A stretch of DNA of 64,000 bases from Carboxylicivirga agarovorans (GTDB taxonomy: Bacteria > Bacteroidota > Bacteroidia > Bacteroidales > Marinilabiliaceae). Positions 17,540 to 27,518 of the stretch are shown here, one piece after another; the first letter of the stretch is position 1; every line of letters begins with the position of its first letter. The stretch lies in NCBI RefSeq assembly GCF_050589845.1, contig NZ_JBNGPA010000027.1, forward strand, positions 1 through 64,000, written 5' to 3'. The position numbers and the translations under genes were made by a program. The notes under the pieces are model-generated. The model did not search any database. It saw nothing but the letters and a program-made list of their open reading frames with translations, and was not told the DNA's origin.

Positions 17540-18814
17540 CTATACAGGAGTTACAACAACTTCTTCTTCACCATAAGCTTCTTCAAGAGCAGCAATAAAG
17601 CTTTCGATTTCAGCAATCAAATCAGCAAATCCTTCTTCTACAAACTGGTCAACAGTTACTTTAGAACCATCACCAAACACCATTAGGAAAGCCGGTTCAA
17701 CATAGCTTCCACCATAGTTATCAGTCATTTCTTCAAGGTAGAATTCACCTTTAGCAATAATTTCGTTTGAGTCGGCAAAACGAACATAAAGAAGAGCGTA
17801 CTCGTTTACAAGCTCAACCATCATGTCCTGCATATCTTGTTCAGTTGAAGTTTCATTCAACTCACCTGAATCAACTTTTTCAGCAAAGCCTTCCATAAAA
17901 CCCTTAAAATCAAGGATACCTTCAATTTTAATGTTACCTAACTGAAACCAAACATTTGCCTTTTCAAGTACTTCCTGTGCTAATGCATCATCCATACCAC
18001 CTTCACCTTCAAGCGTATTGAAAATTTCGGTATATGAAAAATCACCTTCCAATGAAAAACCATTACCATAGATAACATCCTCATTATGCTTGAAAGAGGC
18101 GCTGGCAGCAACTTTACTTGTTGTGTTTGTTAACTCACTTGTAAAAGAGAAATTTTCAAGTGTAATGATTTCAGTGATGCTTTTGGGCGTATCGTCGTCA
18201 TTCCATTCGGCCTGTAAAGAGAAACTGGTAATAACAGTTGCTCCTAATTTTACATGAGCATTTAATGATAATGGTAATTCAACAACCATCTCAGGGTCAT
18301 CCTGGTGAGCCGCATCCTGCACATTAAAGTCATAAACACTTATTTCAGCATCCTGCCCTTCAACAAGAAAGCGATAAGTAATTTCAGTTGTAGATTCTTC
18401 AACAACCATCCAATCGTTCATTTCAGAATCCCATTCGTAAACACCAGCTTCAGCTTTAAACTCATCCGAAGCTCTCATCTTGTCTACAAGCGCGCCCTTT
18501 AAATTAACAATTGATTTAGTTTCCTGAACTGATTTCACCTCGTTTAAAGAGAACTCGACAGCTTTTACCGCCTGTGCATCTGCGATATCCATTAAGGCAA
18601 AGAAACCATCAATAACGTCGTAGGTCTTAAGGTTTTTTGCTTCGTCCATTTTCTGAACCATGGCAATACCTTCGCTCTCCATTTTTTCCTTTTGCTCTTC
18701 AACCGGTAAGTCACTAAAAACTTCCCCACTGCCTTCATCATCACTACAAGCTGTAAAAGCAAAAACTCCAGCAATAAGTATTGCTGAGATCCATTTCATC
18801 TTTTTCATCATCAT
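17540..18814 (-). CDS. acidic lipoprotein of unknown function
   Basis: I do not recognise this 424-residue protein. It starts at a run of ATG codons (18814), with a lipoprotein signal ending in FTAC (Cys23), so it is probably anchored in the outer membrane. The mature part is strongly acidic, with alternating beta-strand and helical segments and an acidic C-terminus (EEAYGEEEVVV). Its position before the TonB receptor and DUF4249 suggests a surface ligand-binding or calcium-binding role, which is inference. A GTG 15 bases upstream is an alternative start. Confidence 0.65.
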   Translation of the reverse strand: MMMKKMKWISAILIAGVFAFTACSDDEGSGEVFSDLPVEEQKEKMESEGIAMVQKMDEAKNLKTYDVIDGFFALMDIADAQAVKAVEFSLNEVKSVQETKSIVNLKGALVDKMRASDEFKAEAGVYEWDSEMNDWMVVEESTTEITYRFLVEGQDAEISVYDFNVQDAAHQDDPEMVVELPLSLNAHVKLGATVITSFSLQAEWNDDDTPKSITEIITLENFSFTSELTNTTSKVAASASFKHNEDVIYGNGFSLEGDFSYTEIFNTLEGEGGMDDALAQEVLEKANVWFQLGNIKIEGILDFKGFMEGFAEKVDSGELNETSTEQDMQDMMVELVNEYALLYVRFADSNEIIAKGEFYLEEMTDNYGGSYVEPAFLMVFGDGSKVTVDQFVEEGFADLIAEIESFIAALEEAYGEEEVVVTPV

Positions 18815-18942
18815 TTTTTCATTCGTCACAAAACAACATTTCTCTTTAAATATTGCTTAGCTGTGCCTTTAGGTTAATAATCTTATCGTTAGAATCACTA
18901 TTCTTAGTAATGCATTAAGTCCTACGCCACATATCCTTAATT

Positions 18943-18984
18943 GTTACCTGAAAAATAGCATTACAACGAAAAGAATCAGGTAAC
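18943..18984. repeat. 9-base inverted repeat in the lipoprotein leader region
   Basis: GTTACCTGA (18943-18951) and TCAGGTAAC (18976-18984) are perfect inverted copies separated by 24 bases, about 130 bases upstream of the lipoprotein ATG. No T-run follows on either strand, so it is not a terminator. It could be an operator or leader hairpin. Confidence 0.4.
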
Positions 18985-19097
18985 GCATTGAGTGTAACAA
19001 TCTTGATCAGGAGCTTTTTTTAGCAATTTAATTCGTTCAATTTCAGTTAAGAAATACTTAATACCGAACAACTATGCGTTTCGAATAAAGTGTTCTT

Positions 19098-19373
19098 TTA
19101 GTCACGTTGACTGCCTATTTTAATTACCATTTTCATTTTACTCATGACGTGGTCATAGGCACCTTTAGTATGCGGCTTAAGGCATTCGCTGCAATCTTTC
19201 ACACCATTGGTATATTTAAAATTGCCACCACACTGATCTTTCAACATGTATAAGGGGCAATAACAAAACAGGCAATTAAACTCTTTTATATCCTTTACTT
19301 TATGACAGGGAAAATATTCGCATTTGGTATGCTGGGTAAACTTGTAATTCTCGCTTTGCTTTTTATCGTTCAT
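19098..19373 (-). CDS. cysteine-rich small-domain metal-binding protein
   Basis: This 91-residue protein carries seven or more Cys in the spacing of the Cys-rich small domain (CEYFPCH, CLFCYCPLY, CGG, CSECLKPH), with His residues that could complete metal sites. The same domain is found alone or fused to cobalamin-synthesis proteins, and it probably binds zinc or an iron-sulfur cluster. It has its own promoter and is separated from the lipoprotein gene by 283 bases. Confidence 0.75.
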   Translation of the reverse strand: MNDKKQSENYKFTQHTKCEYFPCHKVKDIKEFNCLFCYCPLYMLKDQCGGNFKYTNGVKDCSECLKPHTKGAYDHVMSKMKMVIKIGSQRD

Positions 19374-19399
19374 TTTGTTCGTGTTAAGATTAGAGCCTG

Positions 19400-19431
19400 C
19401 AAAATTATACTAATTGAACAATTTGTTGCAA
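19400..19431 (-). promoter_or_regulatory. promoter of the Cys-rich protein gene
   Basis: The minus-strand TAATTTTG (19407-19400) is a perfect -7 box. A TTG (19431-19429) lies 21 bases upstream. The leader would be about 20 bases. Confidence 0.5.
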
Positions 19432-19441
19432 TAAATAAATA

Positions 19442-19488
19442 GCAAAGCCATCAGGTGAACTCAAACTTCGTTCACATGATGGCTTTGC
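19442..19488 (-). terminator. long hairpin downstream of odhB
   Basis: A 19-base stem with a single mismatch (19442-19460 with 19470-19488) and a 9-base loop lies 20 bases past the odhB stop. The downstream tract ATTTATTTATT on the minus strand is only moderately T-rich. It may be a terminator or an mRNA-stabilising 3' hairpin. Confidence 0.6.
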
Positions 19489-19508
19489 GGTCATATTTTA
19501 AAGAAAAT

Positions 19509-20786
19509 TTATAAGCCCAAGACCTCTTTTTCAGGGTCGAAACCACCAGCTAACAGCTTAGCCGGATCTTCAATCATCTCTTTAACTTTCACTAAAAATC
19601 CTACAGAATCTTTACCGTCGATGATTCGATGGTCGTATGACAATGCCAGGTACATAATAGGCCTTATCTCCACTTTACCATTCACTGCAACAGGACGCTC
19701 TACAATATTATGCATTCCCATAATGGCCGATTGCGGTGGATTAATAATTGGCGTGCTCAGCATAGAACCAAAGACACCTCCGTTAGTTACGGTAAAAGTT
19801 CCTCCAGTCATTTCTTCGAGGCCGATTTTACCCTTTCGGGCCTTTTCAGCCAAATTCTTTAATGACAACTCAATGCCATCAAGACTTAGTGTTTCAATAT
19901 TACGTATCACCGGCACCATGAGTCCTTTAGGAGTTTGTACGGCAACAGATACATCATGGTATTCCGGTATCACGATCTCATCGCCATCGATCATGGCATT
20001 CACCATTGGATGATGCTTTAATGCCAGTGATGCCGCCTTAATAAAGAAAGACATAAAACCAAGCTTGACACCATGCTTATCGATAAATTTAGACTGATAT
20101 TTCTTACGAAGATTCATAACAGCAGACATATCAACCTCATTAAAAGTAGTTAGCATCGCTGTTTCATTTTTAACAGCTACCAAACGCTGACTTAGCTTTT
20201 TACGCAACATGGTCATTTTCTGTCGTTCGGATTCACGACTTACATTGCTGTTAATAAATGCTGATTGGCCTTTCCCTCCCGCAGTATCATCCTGTTCCGG
20301 TAAATTTTTAACTAACTCTACTTCTTTGGTTGACAAGCGCTTTAAACCATTAATTACCTGGTCAACATCCAGATCAGCTTCTTCCATTAGCTTCCGGGCC
20401 AAAGGAGACACTTTAGCATCAGGATAATGAGTATTAGTCACTTCTTTCTTTGAAGTTGCTTCCGGCTCTTTTTCTGTATCCTTTTTCCCTTCAACGTCTT
20501 TTTGCTCTGAAGGTACATCAGCAGAAGCCTTAGATGTAGTCTCCCCTGCAAAGTCGGTATCAATGGTGCATGCAACAGCACCCACCGCAATTGTTTCACC
20601 TGCTTCAACCGATATTTTAATTTTTCCCGCCTCGGTTGCCAGTAATGATAAAGTTGCTTTATCTGATTCTATTTCTGCAATTTCCTGGTCTTTTTCAACA
20701 ATATCGCCGTCTGATACCATCCACGATGCCAATTCCACCTCTGTAATGGATTCTCCGGGAGTAGGGACTTTTATTTCAATTATCAT
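19509..20786 (-). CDS. odhB: dihydrolipoyllysine succinyltransferase, E2 of 2-oxoglutarate dehydrogenase
   Basis: This E2 enzyme transfers the succinyl group from lipoate to CoA in the TCA cycle. From the N-terminus it has a lipoyl domain with the lipoylated Lys in ESDKATL, a linker, a peripheral-subunit-binding domain (SPLARKLMEEADLDV) and the catalytic acyltransferase domain ending with SYDHRIIDGKDSV (catalytic His). I start at the ATG at 20786 (425 residues). A TTG 9 bases upstream is open, but GAAAGAA just before the ATG is a better ribosome site. It follows odhA by 92 bases. Confidence 0.95.
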   Translation of the reverse strand: MIIEIKVPTPGESITEVELASWMVSDGDIVEKDQEIAEIESDKATLSLLATEAGKIKISVEAGETIAVGAVACTIDTDFAGETTSKASADVPSEQKDVEGKKDTEKEPEATSKKEVTNTHYPDAKVSPLARKLMEEADLDVDQVINGLKRLSTKEVELVKNLPEQDDTAGGKGQSAFINSNVSRESERQKMTMLRKKLSQRLVAVKNETAMLTTFNEVDMSAVMNLRKKYQSKFIDKHGVKLGFMSFFIKAASLALKHHPMVNAMIDGDEIVIPEYHDVSVAVQTPKGLMVPVIRNIETLSLDGIELSLKNLAEKARKGKIGLEEMTGGTFTVTNGGVFGSMLSTPIINPPQSAIMGMHNIVERPVAVNGKVEIRPIMYLALSYDHRIIDGKDSVGFLVKVKEMIEDPAKLLAGGFDPEKEVLGL

Positions 20787-20878
20787 TTCTTTCAATTTTT
20801 TAGTCCTTAGTCTGTTTCAGGCAACCTGGGTTACAACCTGTATATACTGACTACTGACATTTAACTACTGACTAATTC

Positions 20879-23701
20879 TTATATGGAAAATCTAGGTTTC
20901 TCTTCAAAATACATGTGCTGTTTCAGGATTTCGGTGCGCGACTTACCTTCAACACATTGCAAACCACAATATTTTAACTGCCGTTCACAATGACAGCCTT
21001 TAAATACTTTGTTGATGATTTCATTCTGGCCAATCACATGCAAGCCATTCAATCCGGTTGCCGGGCTACCACTGGCAATACGTGCAACAGGTACAATATC
21101 AACATCAGGCATCTTGCTGCGAATGTAATTCCAGGCTCCCATATTCTCGGGCTCTTCCTGAACCCACAAATGCAACAAGGCATTGTTGTACTTTTTAATA
21201 ATGGTTTCCACCTGTACCTGAGGGAAAGGATGCATCTGTTCCATACGAACCAAAGCCACATCGCGTGCATCCAGCTCTTCCTTACGAGCCAGTAAGTCAT
21301 AATAGATCTTTCCGGTACAGAAGACAACACGCTTCACATCAGAAACATCCACATTATTATCATCAATTACTTCCTTAAAACCACCCTGTTCAAAATCAGC
21401 TAACGAAGACACGCATTTCGGATGTCGCAATAAACTTTTAGGCGTAAAGACGACCAATGGAATACGGAATTCGCGTTTTAACTGGCGACGTAACACATGG
21501 AAAAAGTTGGCCGGCGTAGTACAATTTACCACCTGCATATTATTTCGTGCAGCCAGCGATAAGAAGCGTTCAACCCTTGCACTGGAATGCTCAGGCCCCT
21601 GCCCTTCAAATCCATGCGGTAATAAAAGAACCAGACCATTCATAAGTCCCCATTTTTCCTCGGCAGAAGAAATATACTGATCGATAATTACCTGCGCAAC
21701 ATTATAGAAGTCCCCAAACTGAGCTTCCCAAATAGTCAGTCCATCTGGTTTGGCCAGGGCATAACCATATTCAAAACCCATTACCCCATACTCCGACAAA
21801 AGAGAGTTAAAGACTTTAAAGGTAGCCTGATCAGGAGCAATGTGCTGTAATGGACGATAGCGCTTATCAGTGTCTTCAATGGTTAAAGCAGCATGACGAT
21901 GCGCAAAGGTACCACGCTCTGCATCCTGACCGCTTAAACGCACCGGGTGACCTTCCTTAACTAAAGAAGCATAGGCCAGTTGTTCTCCCAGGGCCCAATC
22001 CAGACGATCTTCTTCAACCATCTGTTTACGGTCATTAACAATTTTATGGAGCTTTTTGAAGAACTTTCTGTCATCGGGCAAATAATTGATACGTTCCAAC
22101 AGCTTTATTAAGCCATCCTTATCAACCGAAGTATCAGGCGATTCAACAAAGTCCTGTGGCTCTGAATGTCGGTATCCATCCCAGTCATCATTTAAGAAAC
22201 GTTGTATAACCACCTTATCAATCTGGCGCGAGGCCTCCAGTTCCTGCTCCAGCAATTGATTAAAATTCACTTCTTCTTTTTTGGCATCTTCTTTCGACAC
22301 CACCTGTTCCTCCTCTAGCTTTAGCTTATAAATATCACGCGGATTCTTGTGTCGCGCAATCTCTTTGTACAATATTGGCTGGGTAAAACGCGGTTCATCT
22401 CCTTCATTGTGACCATATTTACGGTATGATAATAAATCGATGAACACATCAGAATTAAAACGCTGTCGATACTCCATAGCCAGTTCAATGGTATAAACCA
22501 AGGCCTCAACATCGTCACCATTTACATGAAAAACAGGTGATCGGGTTACTTTGCCAACATCTGTGCAATAGGTTGAAGAACGGCCTTCGAGATAGTTGGT
22601 GGTAAAGCCAACCTGGTTGTTGATCACAATGTGAATGGTTCCTCCGGTTTTGTATCCGCGCAACTGAGCCATCTGCACCACTTCATAAGCTACTCCCTGC
22701 CCGGCAATGGCGGCATCTCCATGAATAACGATCGGCACTACTTTATCAAAATCCTTGTTGTATTTATGATCGATCTTTGAGCGTGAAATACCTTCAATAA
22801 CAGGCGCAACAGTTTCCAGGTGCGACGGATTAGGGGTCAGGTTGACGCGTACATTTTTGCCATTGCTGGCCTCAATATCACTACAATAACCAAGGTGATA
22901 CTTCACGTCACCCAATGATATACCCTCTTCGTATTCATCACCTACAAACTCTTTAAAAACATTCTTATATGGTTTTTGCAAGATGTTGGTCAATACATTT
23001 AAACGGCCCCGGTGAGCCATTCCGATCACCACTTCTTCTGCCCCCAGTTCAGCTCCTTTATCAATCAGGGCATGTAAGCCCGGAATTAATGTTTCAGATC
23101 CTTCTAAAGAAAAACGTTTTTGTCCCACAAACTTTTTATGGATAAAGCTCTCGAATCCAACTGCGGTATTCAGCTGATTAAAGATCTTACGCTTTTTTTC
23201 AGGCGAAAAATCAGGCGTATTCTTTACACTTTCCATTCGTTTTTTCATCCAACCTAGAATCTCCGGATGACGAATATAAAGGTATTCCACAGCTACAGAC
23301 TGACAATAGGTTTGCTGCAGGTGTGCAATAATGTCTTTTAATGGAGACGCGCCAATTCCCAGTTCATTACCAGCCTGGAACACAGAATCCAGATCCTTTT
23401 CAGACAAGTCGAAATTCTCAACATCCAGAGTTGGATAGTATTTACGACGTGATCGAACAGGATTGGTTTTAGTAAACAAATGTCCTCGCTGGCGGTAACC
23501 ATGAATCAGGTTTAATACATGAAATTCTTTATCGACATAACCTGCGGTACTTGATTGCTGATAGTTTTCAAGTGCAAAATCGAATCCCTGAAAGAACTTT
23601 TGATACGACTCTTCGACAGAGTCCGGGTCTTCTTTATATTGCTTGTAAAGCTCATCTATTGAGCCAATTTCGCTATTACCCAGAAATGAGAATTTATCCA
23701 T
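20879..23701 (-). CDS. odhA: 2-oxoglutarate dehydrogenase E1 component
   Basis: This thiamine-diphosphate enzyme decarboxylates 2-oxoglutarate and succinylates E2 lipoate. The 940 residues include the N-terminal E1o segment (FLGNSEIGSIDELYKQY), the VVIGMAHRGRLNVL block, the ThDP/Mg motif around IHGDAAIAGQGVAYE and the transketolase-like C-terminal half with GFEGQGPEHSSAR. All E1o landmarks are intact. It forms an operon with odhB. No E3 (lpd) gene is in the window. Confidence 0.96.
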   Translation of the reverse strand: MDKFSFLGNSEIGSIDELYKQYKEDPDSVEESYQKFFQGFDFALENYQQSSTAGYVDKEFHVLNLIHGYRQRGHLFTKTNPVRSRRKYYPTLDVENFDLSEKDLDSVFQAGNELGIGASPLKDIIAHLQQTYCQSVAVEYLYIRHPEILGWMKKRMESVKNTPDFSPEKKRKIFNQLNTAVGFESFIHKKFVGQKRFSLEGSETLIPGLHALIDKGAELGAEEVVIGMAHRGRLNVLTNILQKPYKNVFKEFVGDEYEEGISLGDVKYHLGYCSDIEASNGKNVRVNLTPNPSHLETVAPVIEGISRSKIDHKYNKDFDKVVPIVIHGDAAIAGQGVAYEVVQMAQLRGYKTGGTIHIVINNQVGFTTNYLEGRSSTYCTDVGKVTRSPVFHVNGDDVEALVYTIELAMEYRQRFNSDVFIDLLSYRKYGHNEGDEPRFTQPILYKEIARHKNPRDIYKLKLEEEQVVSKEDAKKEEVNFNQLLEQELEASRQIDKVVIQRFLNDDWDGYRHSEPQDFVESPDTSVDKDGLIKLLERINYLPDDRKFFKKLHKIVNDRKQMVEEDRLDWALGEQLAYASLVKEGHPVRLSGQDAERGTFAHRHAALTIEDTDKRYRPLQHIAPDQATFKVFNSLLSEYGVMGFEYGYALAKPDGLTIWEAQFGDFYNVAQVIIDQYISSAEEKWGLMNGLVLLLPHGFEGQGPEHSSARVERFLSLAARNNMQVVNCTTPANFFHVLRRQLKREFRIPLVVFTPKSLLRHPKCVSSLADFEQGGFKEVIDDNNVDVSDVKRVVFCTGKIYYDLLARKEELDARDVALVRMEQMHPFPQVQVETIIKKYNNALLHLWVQEEPENMGAWNYIRSKMPDVDIVPVARIASGSPATGLNGLHVIGQNEIINKVFKGCHCERQLKYCGLQCVEGKSRTEILKQHMYFEEKPRFSI

Positions 23702-24013
23702 AAAACTATATTAGTTTCGGTATTTTTGTGTTTTTCTTTCCTCTATTAACAAATAAGTAAGACTAAAGTTAAAATATTTTTAAGCTCATACACCTATTGT
23801 AAAACAGGTTTTTGAATAATGATTTTTATTGGAAATTTACAGGAAAATATTATTGGCTGCTTTCACGCCTATCCATCAGGTCGATAATAACTTTTCATTC
23901 GCCTGTTGCATTTCAACATGGCAGTATATTAATGACATATTAAAAACTTAGGTTGTAAAGCTTCTTTCATCGGGCATCAATTAGCTATATTTGTTATTCT
24001 ATAAATTGAGCAC
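23702..24013. other. divergent intergenic region
   Basis: This 312-base gap separates odhA from the AddB-like gene. It holds the AddB-side promoter. On the odhA side I found no perfect -7 box, and I saw no other gene. Confidence 0.5.
23965..23993 (+). promoter_or_regulatory. promoter of the AddB-like nuclease gene
   Basis: TTTC (23965-23968) and a perfect -7 box TATATTTG (23986-23993) are 17 bases apart. The leader would be about 14 bases. Confidence 0.5.
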
Positions 24014-26863
24014 ATGACATCCGGATTCCTTAATGCAATAGCCTCGTATTATTATAAAAATGCCAAAAATGAACTGTCTGACTACTGCTTTGTCTTTCCG
24101 AGTCAGCGTGCCGGCATATTTTTTACCAATTACCTGCGTCAGCTGGTTGATGAACCATCATGGGCACCGCAGATACTGACAGTTAATGACTTTTTCGGGT
24201 CACTGACGAAACAAATTGTGGCCGATAATATCACCTTATTATTCACTTTACATCAGGTGTATAATCAGGTAAGTGGTAAAAACATCTCCTTTGACGAGTT
24301 TTTGCCTTGGGGCGATATGTTTTTGGGTGATTTCGATGACATTGATAAATACCTGGTGGATGTTGATCAACTGTTTTCCAACCTTATCTCTTTTAAAGAG
24401 TTAGATGACGATTACAGTCACCTTAATGAGAAACAGCTGGAAGCGATAAAAACGTTCTGGGGAGCTTTCAAGGCAGAACAGTTATCATCTCACCAGTCTT
24501 ACTTTCTTGAAAACTGGGAACACATACCTAAAGTATATAAGGCTTTTAAGGAAAAACTGACAGAGCAATCGCTGGCATACGATGGTATTGTTTACCGTGA
24601 AATAGCAGACAAAATAAAACAAGAAGAGCATTTAGAGATAAAGTGGAAAAAGGTTGTTTTTGTAGGCTTAAACGCATTGACTCCCGCGGAACGGAAGCTG
24701 ATGGACAGGCTGAGAAAACAAAAAACAGCCGATTTCTTCTGGGATTACTCACCATGGATGGAGAAAACGGATAACGATATTCTTCAGACACGTGGTCCAG
24801 GTTTATTTTTAAACGAAAACCGCCTGCGTTATCCTTCACCAAAAGATTTTTCTTTACCACTAAACGAAGAAGGCCCTGATATTACCATAACAGCAGTTGC
24901 CAATCCTACCGAACAGTTAAAGTCCGTTCATTCTTTTCTTAAAAAGGAATACGAGAGCGATTTAAAAACGGCTGTTGTACTTGCTGATGAAACCATGTTG
25001 ATGCCAGCTTTACATGGCATACCGGGGAATGTAGACCGGGTTAATGTGACCATGGGATATCCCTTAAATAATACACCTGTGTTTGGTTTGGTCAACTTAT
25101 TGTTTGAAATGCAGCGCAATGCACGTAAAAGCAAAGAAGGCGTATGGTTGTATCATCGTCATGTACTACCTATATTACAGCACCAGTATATTTCATTATT
25201 GGCTGAAGATGATTGTCGTACACTTCATAAAAAACTGGTCAAAGAGAACATTATCTTTGTAAAAGCCAGAGACCTTCAAATTAATCCCTTATTTAAATTA
25301 CTGTTTGGTAAAGTTAATAACGGTAGCGAGCTAGCCAGTTACCTGACAGATATACTGACCAAAATATACGAATTACTTCAACCTGAAGAAGATAAATTAC
25401 TGGAGCAGGAGTTTGTGTTTGCGTTGCACAAAAGCATTGTGCGCTTGCAGGATTTACTGGAACAAAATCAACAAGATGATTTACAGCCCGAAACCTGGAT
25501 AAAGCTTTATAAGAAACTAGCTGATTTTCAAACAGTCCCTTTTAAAGGTGAACCATTGGCTGGTTTGCAGGTAATGGGTATACTGGAGACACGTGCCCTG
25601 GACTTTGACAAGCTGATCATATTGGATTTGAATGAAGGTGTTTTCCCAAAAACCTCGGCACCCAACACCTTTATTCCTGCTACACTGCGAGCCGGATTTG
25701 AGCTGCCGACCATTGAATTACAGGATACCATCTTCTCCTATTATTTCTTTCGTCTGATACATAGAGCCAAAAAAGTGGAATTGCTCTACTCTACTGGTGC
25801 ACAGGGTATGAAATCGAATGAAATGAGTCGTTTCCTGTACCAGTTAAGATACGAATTTAATGCACAGATCAAGTCGCAAACATCCTCGGGAAATGTATCA
25901 TTATTAAGCCCACCGGTGCCTGTTGCCAGAAAGACAAAAGCCATAATGGAACGACTGGAGCAATACAAAGCAGGTCATGAAAAGTTCCTTTCTCCAAGTG
26001 CACTGTCGGTATATATTGAATGCCCCATGCGCTTCTATTATCAGAAAATTGCCGGCATAAAAGAACCGGATGAGATTACCGAAGAGGCTGATGCACGCAT
26101 TTTTGGACTCATCTTTCATGATGTGGTTGAAAACCTTTATAAAACACATATAGGAAAAGAAGTTGAAGCTGCTACCATTGAAGGATGGATCAAAAATAAG
26201 AAGCTCATTGACGGCCTGATTCGAGAAGGATTTAACACTCATTTGACCGATTACGAAAAAGGTAAAAGCACGTTTACCGAGATTCATGGTAAAAATGTAA
26301 TGGTATTTGAAGTGATACGTCGCTATCTGCTGCAATTCCTGAAGCTGGAAAAGGCACGCAGCCCTTTCACTATTGTAGATCTGGAACGTAAAGTTCAACA
26401 CTGCTATAGCAGTAACGAACTTAAATTGAACATCGGTGGTTTTATCGATCGCCTCGAAAATAAAGATGGTATACTACGAGTAATGGATTATAAAACAGGA
26501 ACAGGGGATCCGACCATCAGCAGTATTAATGATTTATTCGATACCGATAAACACAAAAAGAACAAAGCTACCTTCCAAACCTTACTTTATTCGCTTATTC
26601 TGGAAGAAACGGGAGACAGCTCCCCTGTACAGCCGGGTGTTATATGGGTTCGTGATGTGTTTAAGAAGAGCTATGATACTCAACTCTTTTTAAAAGAAGG
26701 AAAAAGCAAGAACCCAATTATCCTGCAACCCGTTCGTGATGAATTTAAGGCAGGACTAAACTCCCTGTTTGAAGAGTTGTACAATCCTGATATTCCTTTT
26801 CAACCAGTGGATAATGTTGACAAATGCAGGTATTGTGTGTATAAAACTTTGTGCAACAGGTAG
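24014..26863 (+). CDS. AddB-like PD-(D/E)XK nuclease
   Basis: This 949-residue protein resembles AddB of the AddAB helicase-nuclease, which resects double-strand ends for RecA. The N-terminal part is a degenerate UvrD-like region without a usable P-loop. The C-terminal nuclease domain shows YIECPMRFYYQK (Cys near 671), the GLIFHDVVENLY His, and the active-site pair VMDYKTG near 822-826. Cys938, Cys941 and Cys947 (CxxCx5C) complete the AddB-type iron-sulfur cluster. No AddA helicase gene is next to it, so the partner must lie elsewhere if it exists. Confidence 0.87.
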   Translation: MTSGFLNAIASYYYKNAKNELSDYCFVFPSQRAGIFFTNYLRQLVDEPSWAPQILTVNDFFGSLTKQIVADNITLLFTLHQVYNQVSGKNISFDEFLPWGDMFLGDFDDIDKYLVDVDQLFSNLISFKELDDDYSHLNEKQLEAIKTFWGAFKAEQLSSHQSYFLENWEHIPKVYKAFKEKLTEQSLAYDGIVYREIADKIKQEEHLEIKWKKVVFVGLNALTPAERKLMDRLRKQKTADFFWDYSPWMEKTDNDILQTRGPGLFLNENRLRYPSPKDFSLPLNEEGPDITITAVANPTEQLKSVHSFLKKEYESDLKTAVVLADETMLMPALHGIPGNVDRVNVTMGYPLNNTPVFGLVNLLFEMQRNARKSKEGVWLYHRHVLPILQHQYISLLAEDDCRTLHKKLVKENIIFVKARDLQINPLFKLLFGKVNNGSELASYLTDILTKIYELLQPEEDKLLEQEFVFALHKSIVRLQDLLEQNQQDDLQPETWIKLYKKLADFQTVPFKGEPLAGLQVMGILETRALDFDKLIILDLNEGVFPKTSAPNTFIPATLRAGFELPTIELQDTIFSYYFFRLIHRAKKVELLYSTGAQGMKSNEMSRFLYQLRYEFNAQIKSQTSSGNVSLLSPPVPVARKTKAIMERLEQYKAGHEKFLSPSALSVYIECPMRFYYQKIAGIKEPDEITEEADARIFGLIFHDVVENLYKTHIGKEVEAATIEGWIKNKKLIDGLIREGFNTHLTDYEKGKSTFTEIHGKNVMVFEVIRRYLLQFLKLEKARSPFTIVDLERKVQHCYSSNELKLNIGGFIDRLENKDGILRVMDYKTGTGDPTISSINDLFDTDKHKKNKATFQTLLYSLILEETGDSSPVQPGVIWVRDVFKKSYDTQLFLKEGKSKNPIILQPVRDEFKAGLNSLFEELYNPDIPFQPVDNVDKCRYCVYKTLCNR

Positions 26864-26929
26864 GCAATTATGATCTAACTTTATAAGACTGATAAAATGG
26901 CTACTATTAACCTGAGTTCGATATTAAAC

Positions 26930-27388
26930 TCAAACCTCAGGATCCAATTCAAATCTCTCATTATCGGCCTCATTACAATAGCCCAATTGCTTCTCTACAT
27001 AACTTATATACCTCATACTTTTGAAGTCAAACCATTGCTGACGATAGTCTCCTGAATTATCAACTTCCCATTTAAAGTTCCTAAATGGTTTTGGTTTATT
27101 CAGCGCTCTTATTAAACGCTCTTTAAGCTTTAAATCATCAATAGAATCAGTAAAATCAACCATTAAATTAAACAAATCACGCGAAGGCATTGCTTCAAAC
27201 TCCATGTAGTTCTGATGATTCTTCTCTATTTCATCTATATCCTCTTGCCATGGTTCTTCATAGTCAGATTCCCAACTATCAAAGTTTAGTATGTGTTTGA
27301 CCTCTCCCGTCTTCTTGTTAAAATAGCACCTCATTCCGCAATCAAGGTATTCTGCTATTTCTTTAATTTGCTTTTCTGTTGGCTTCAT
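26930..27388 (-). CDS. UPF0158 family protein
   Basis: This 152-residue cytosolic protein matches UPF0158: IAEYLDCGMRCYFNKKTGEV at the start, then an acidic stretch and a C-terminal WFDFKSMRYISYVEKQLG. The function is unknown. I start at the ATG at 27388 (MKPTEKQ), because an upstream start at 27469 would add a basic, family-unlike leader. It lies in the accessory-looking segment between the AddB-like gene and the SF2 helicase, 130 bases downstream of the helicase start region on the same strand but in a separate frame. Confidence 0.75.
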   Translation of the reverse strand: MKPTEKQIKEIAEYLDCGMRCYFNKKTGEVKHILNFDSWESDYEEPWQEDIDEIEKNHQNYMEFEAMPSRDLFNLMVDFTDSIDDLKLKERLIRALNKPKPFRNFKWEVDNSGDYRQQWFDFKSMRYISYVEKQLGYCNEADNERFELDPEV

Positions 27389-27518
27389 AGTGATCGCTAA
27401 TAAACAGTAATGGTGTTTTAAGTATCTAAAAATACAGGTTCTACTTCTATATAAGGAGAAAAACTTCAATACCTATTCTTTTCGATGCCATTGCTTTATT
27501 ATTTATATTCCCTTTTAT

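Noticed and set aside
20843..20876. Short CTACTGAC repeats between odhA and odhB
   Set aside because: Only two or three short copies in a 92-base spacer; likely chance or slippage, with no structural or regulatory support.
25904..26401. A 165-codon open frame on the minus strand inside the AddB-like gene
   Set aside because: It is antisense to an intact, motif-bearing gene, has low-complexity aromatic composition and no ribosome site.
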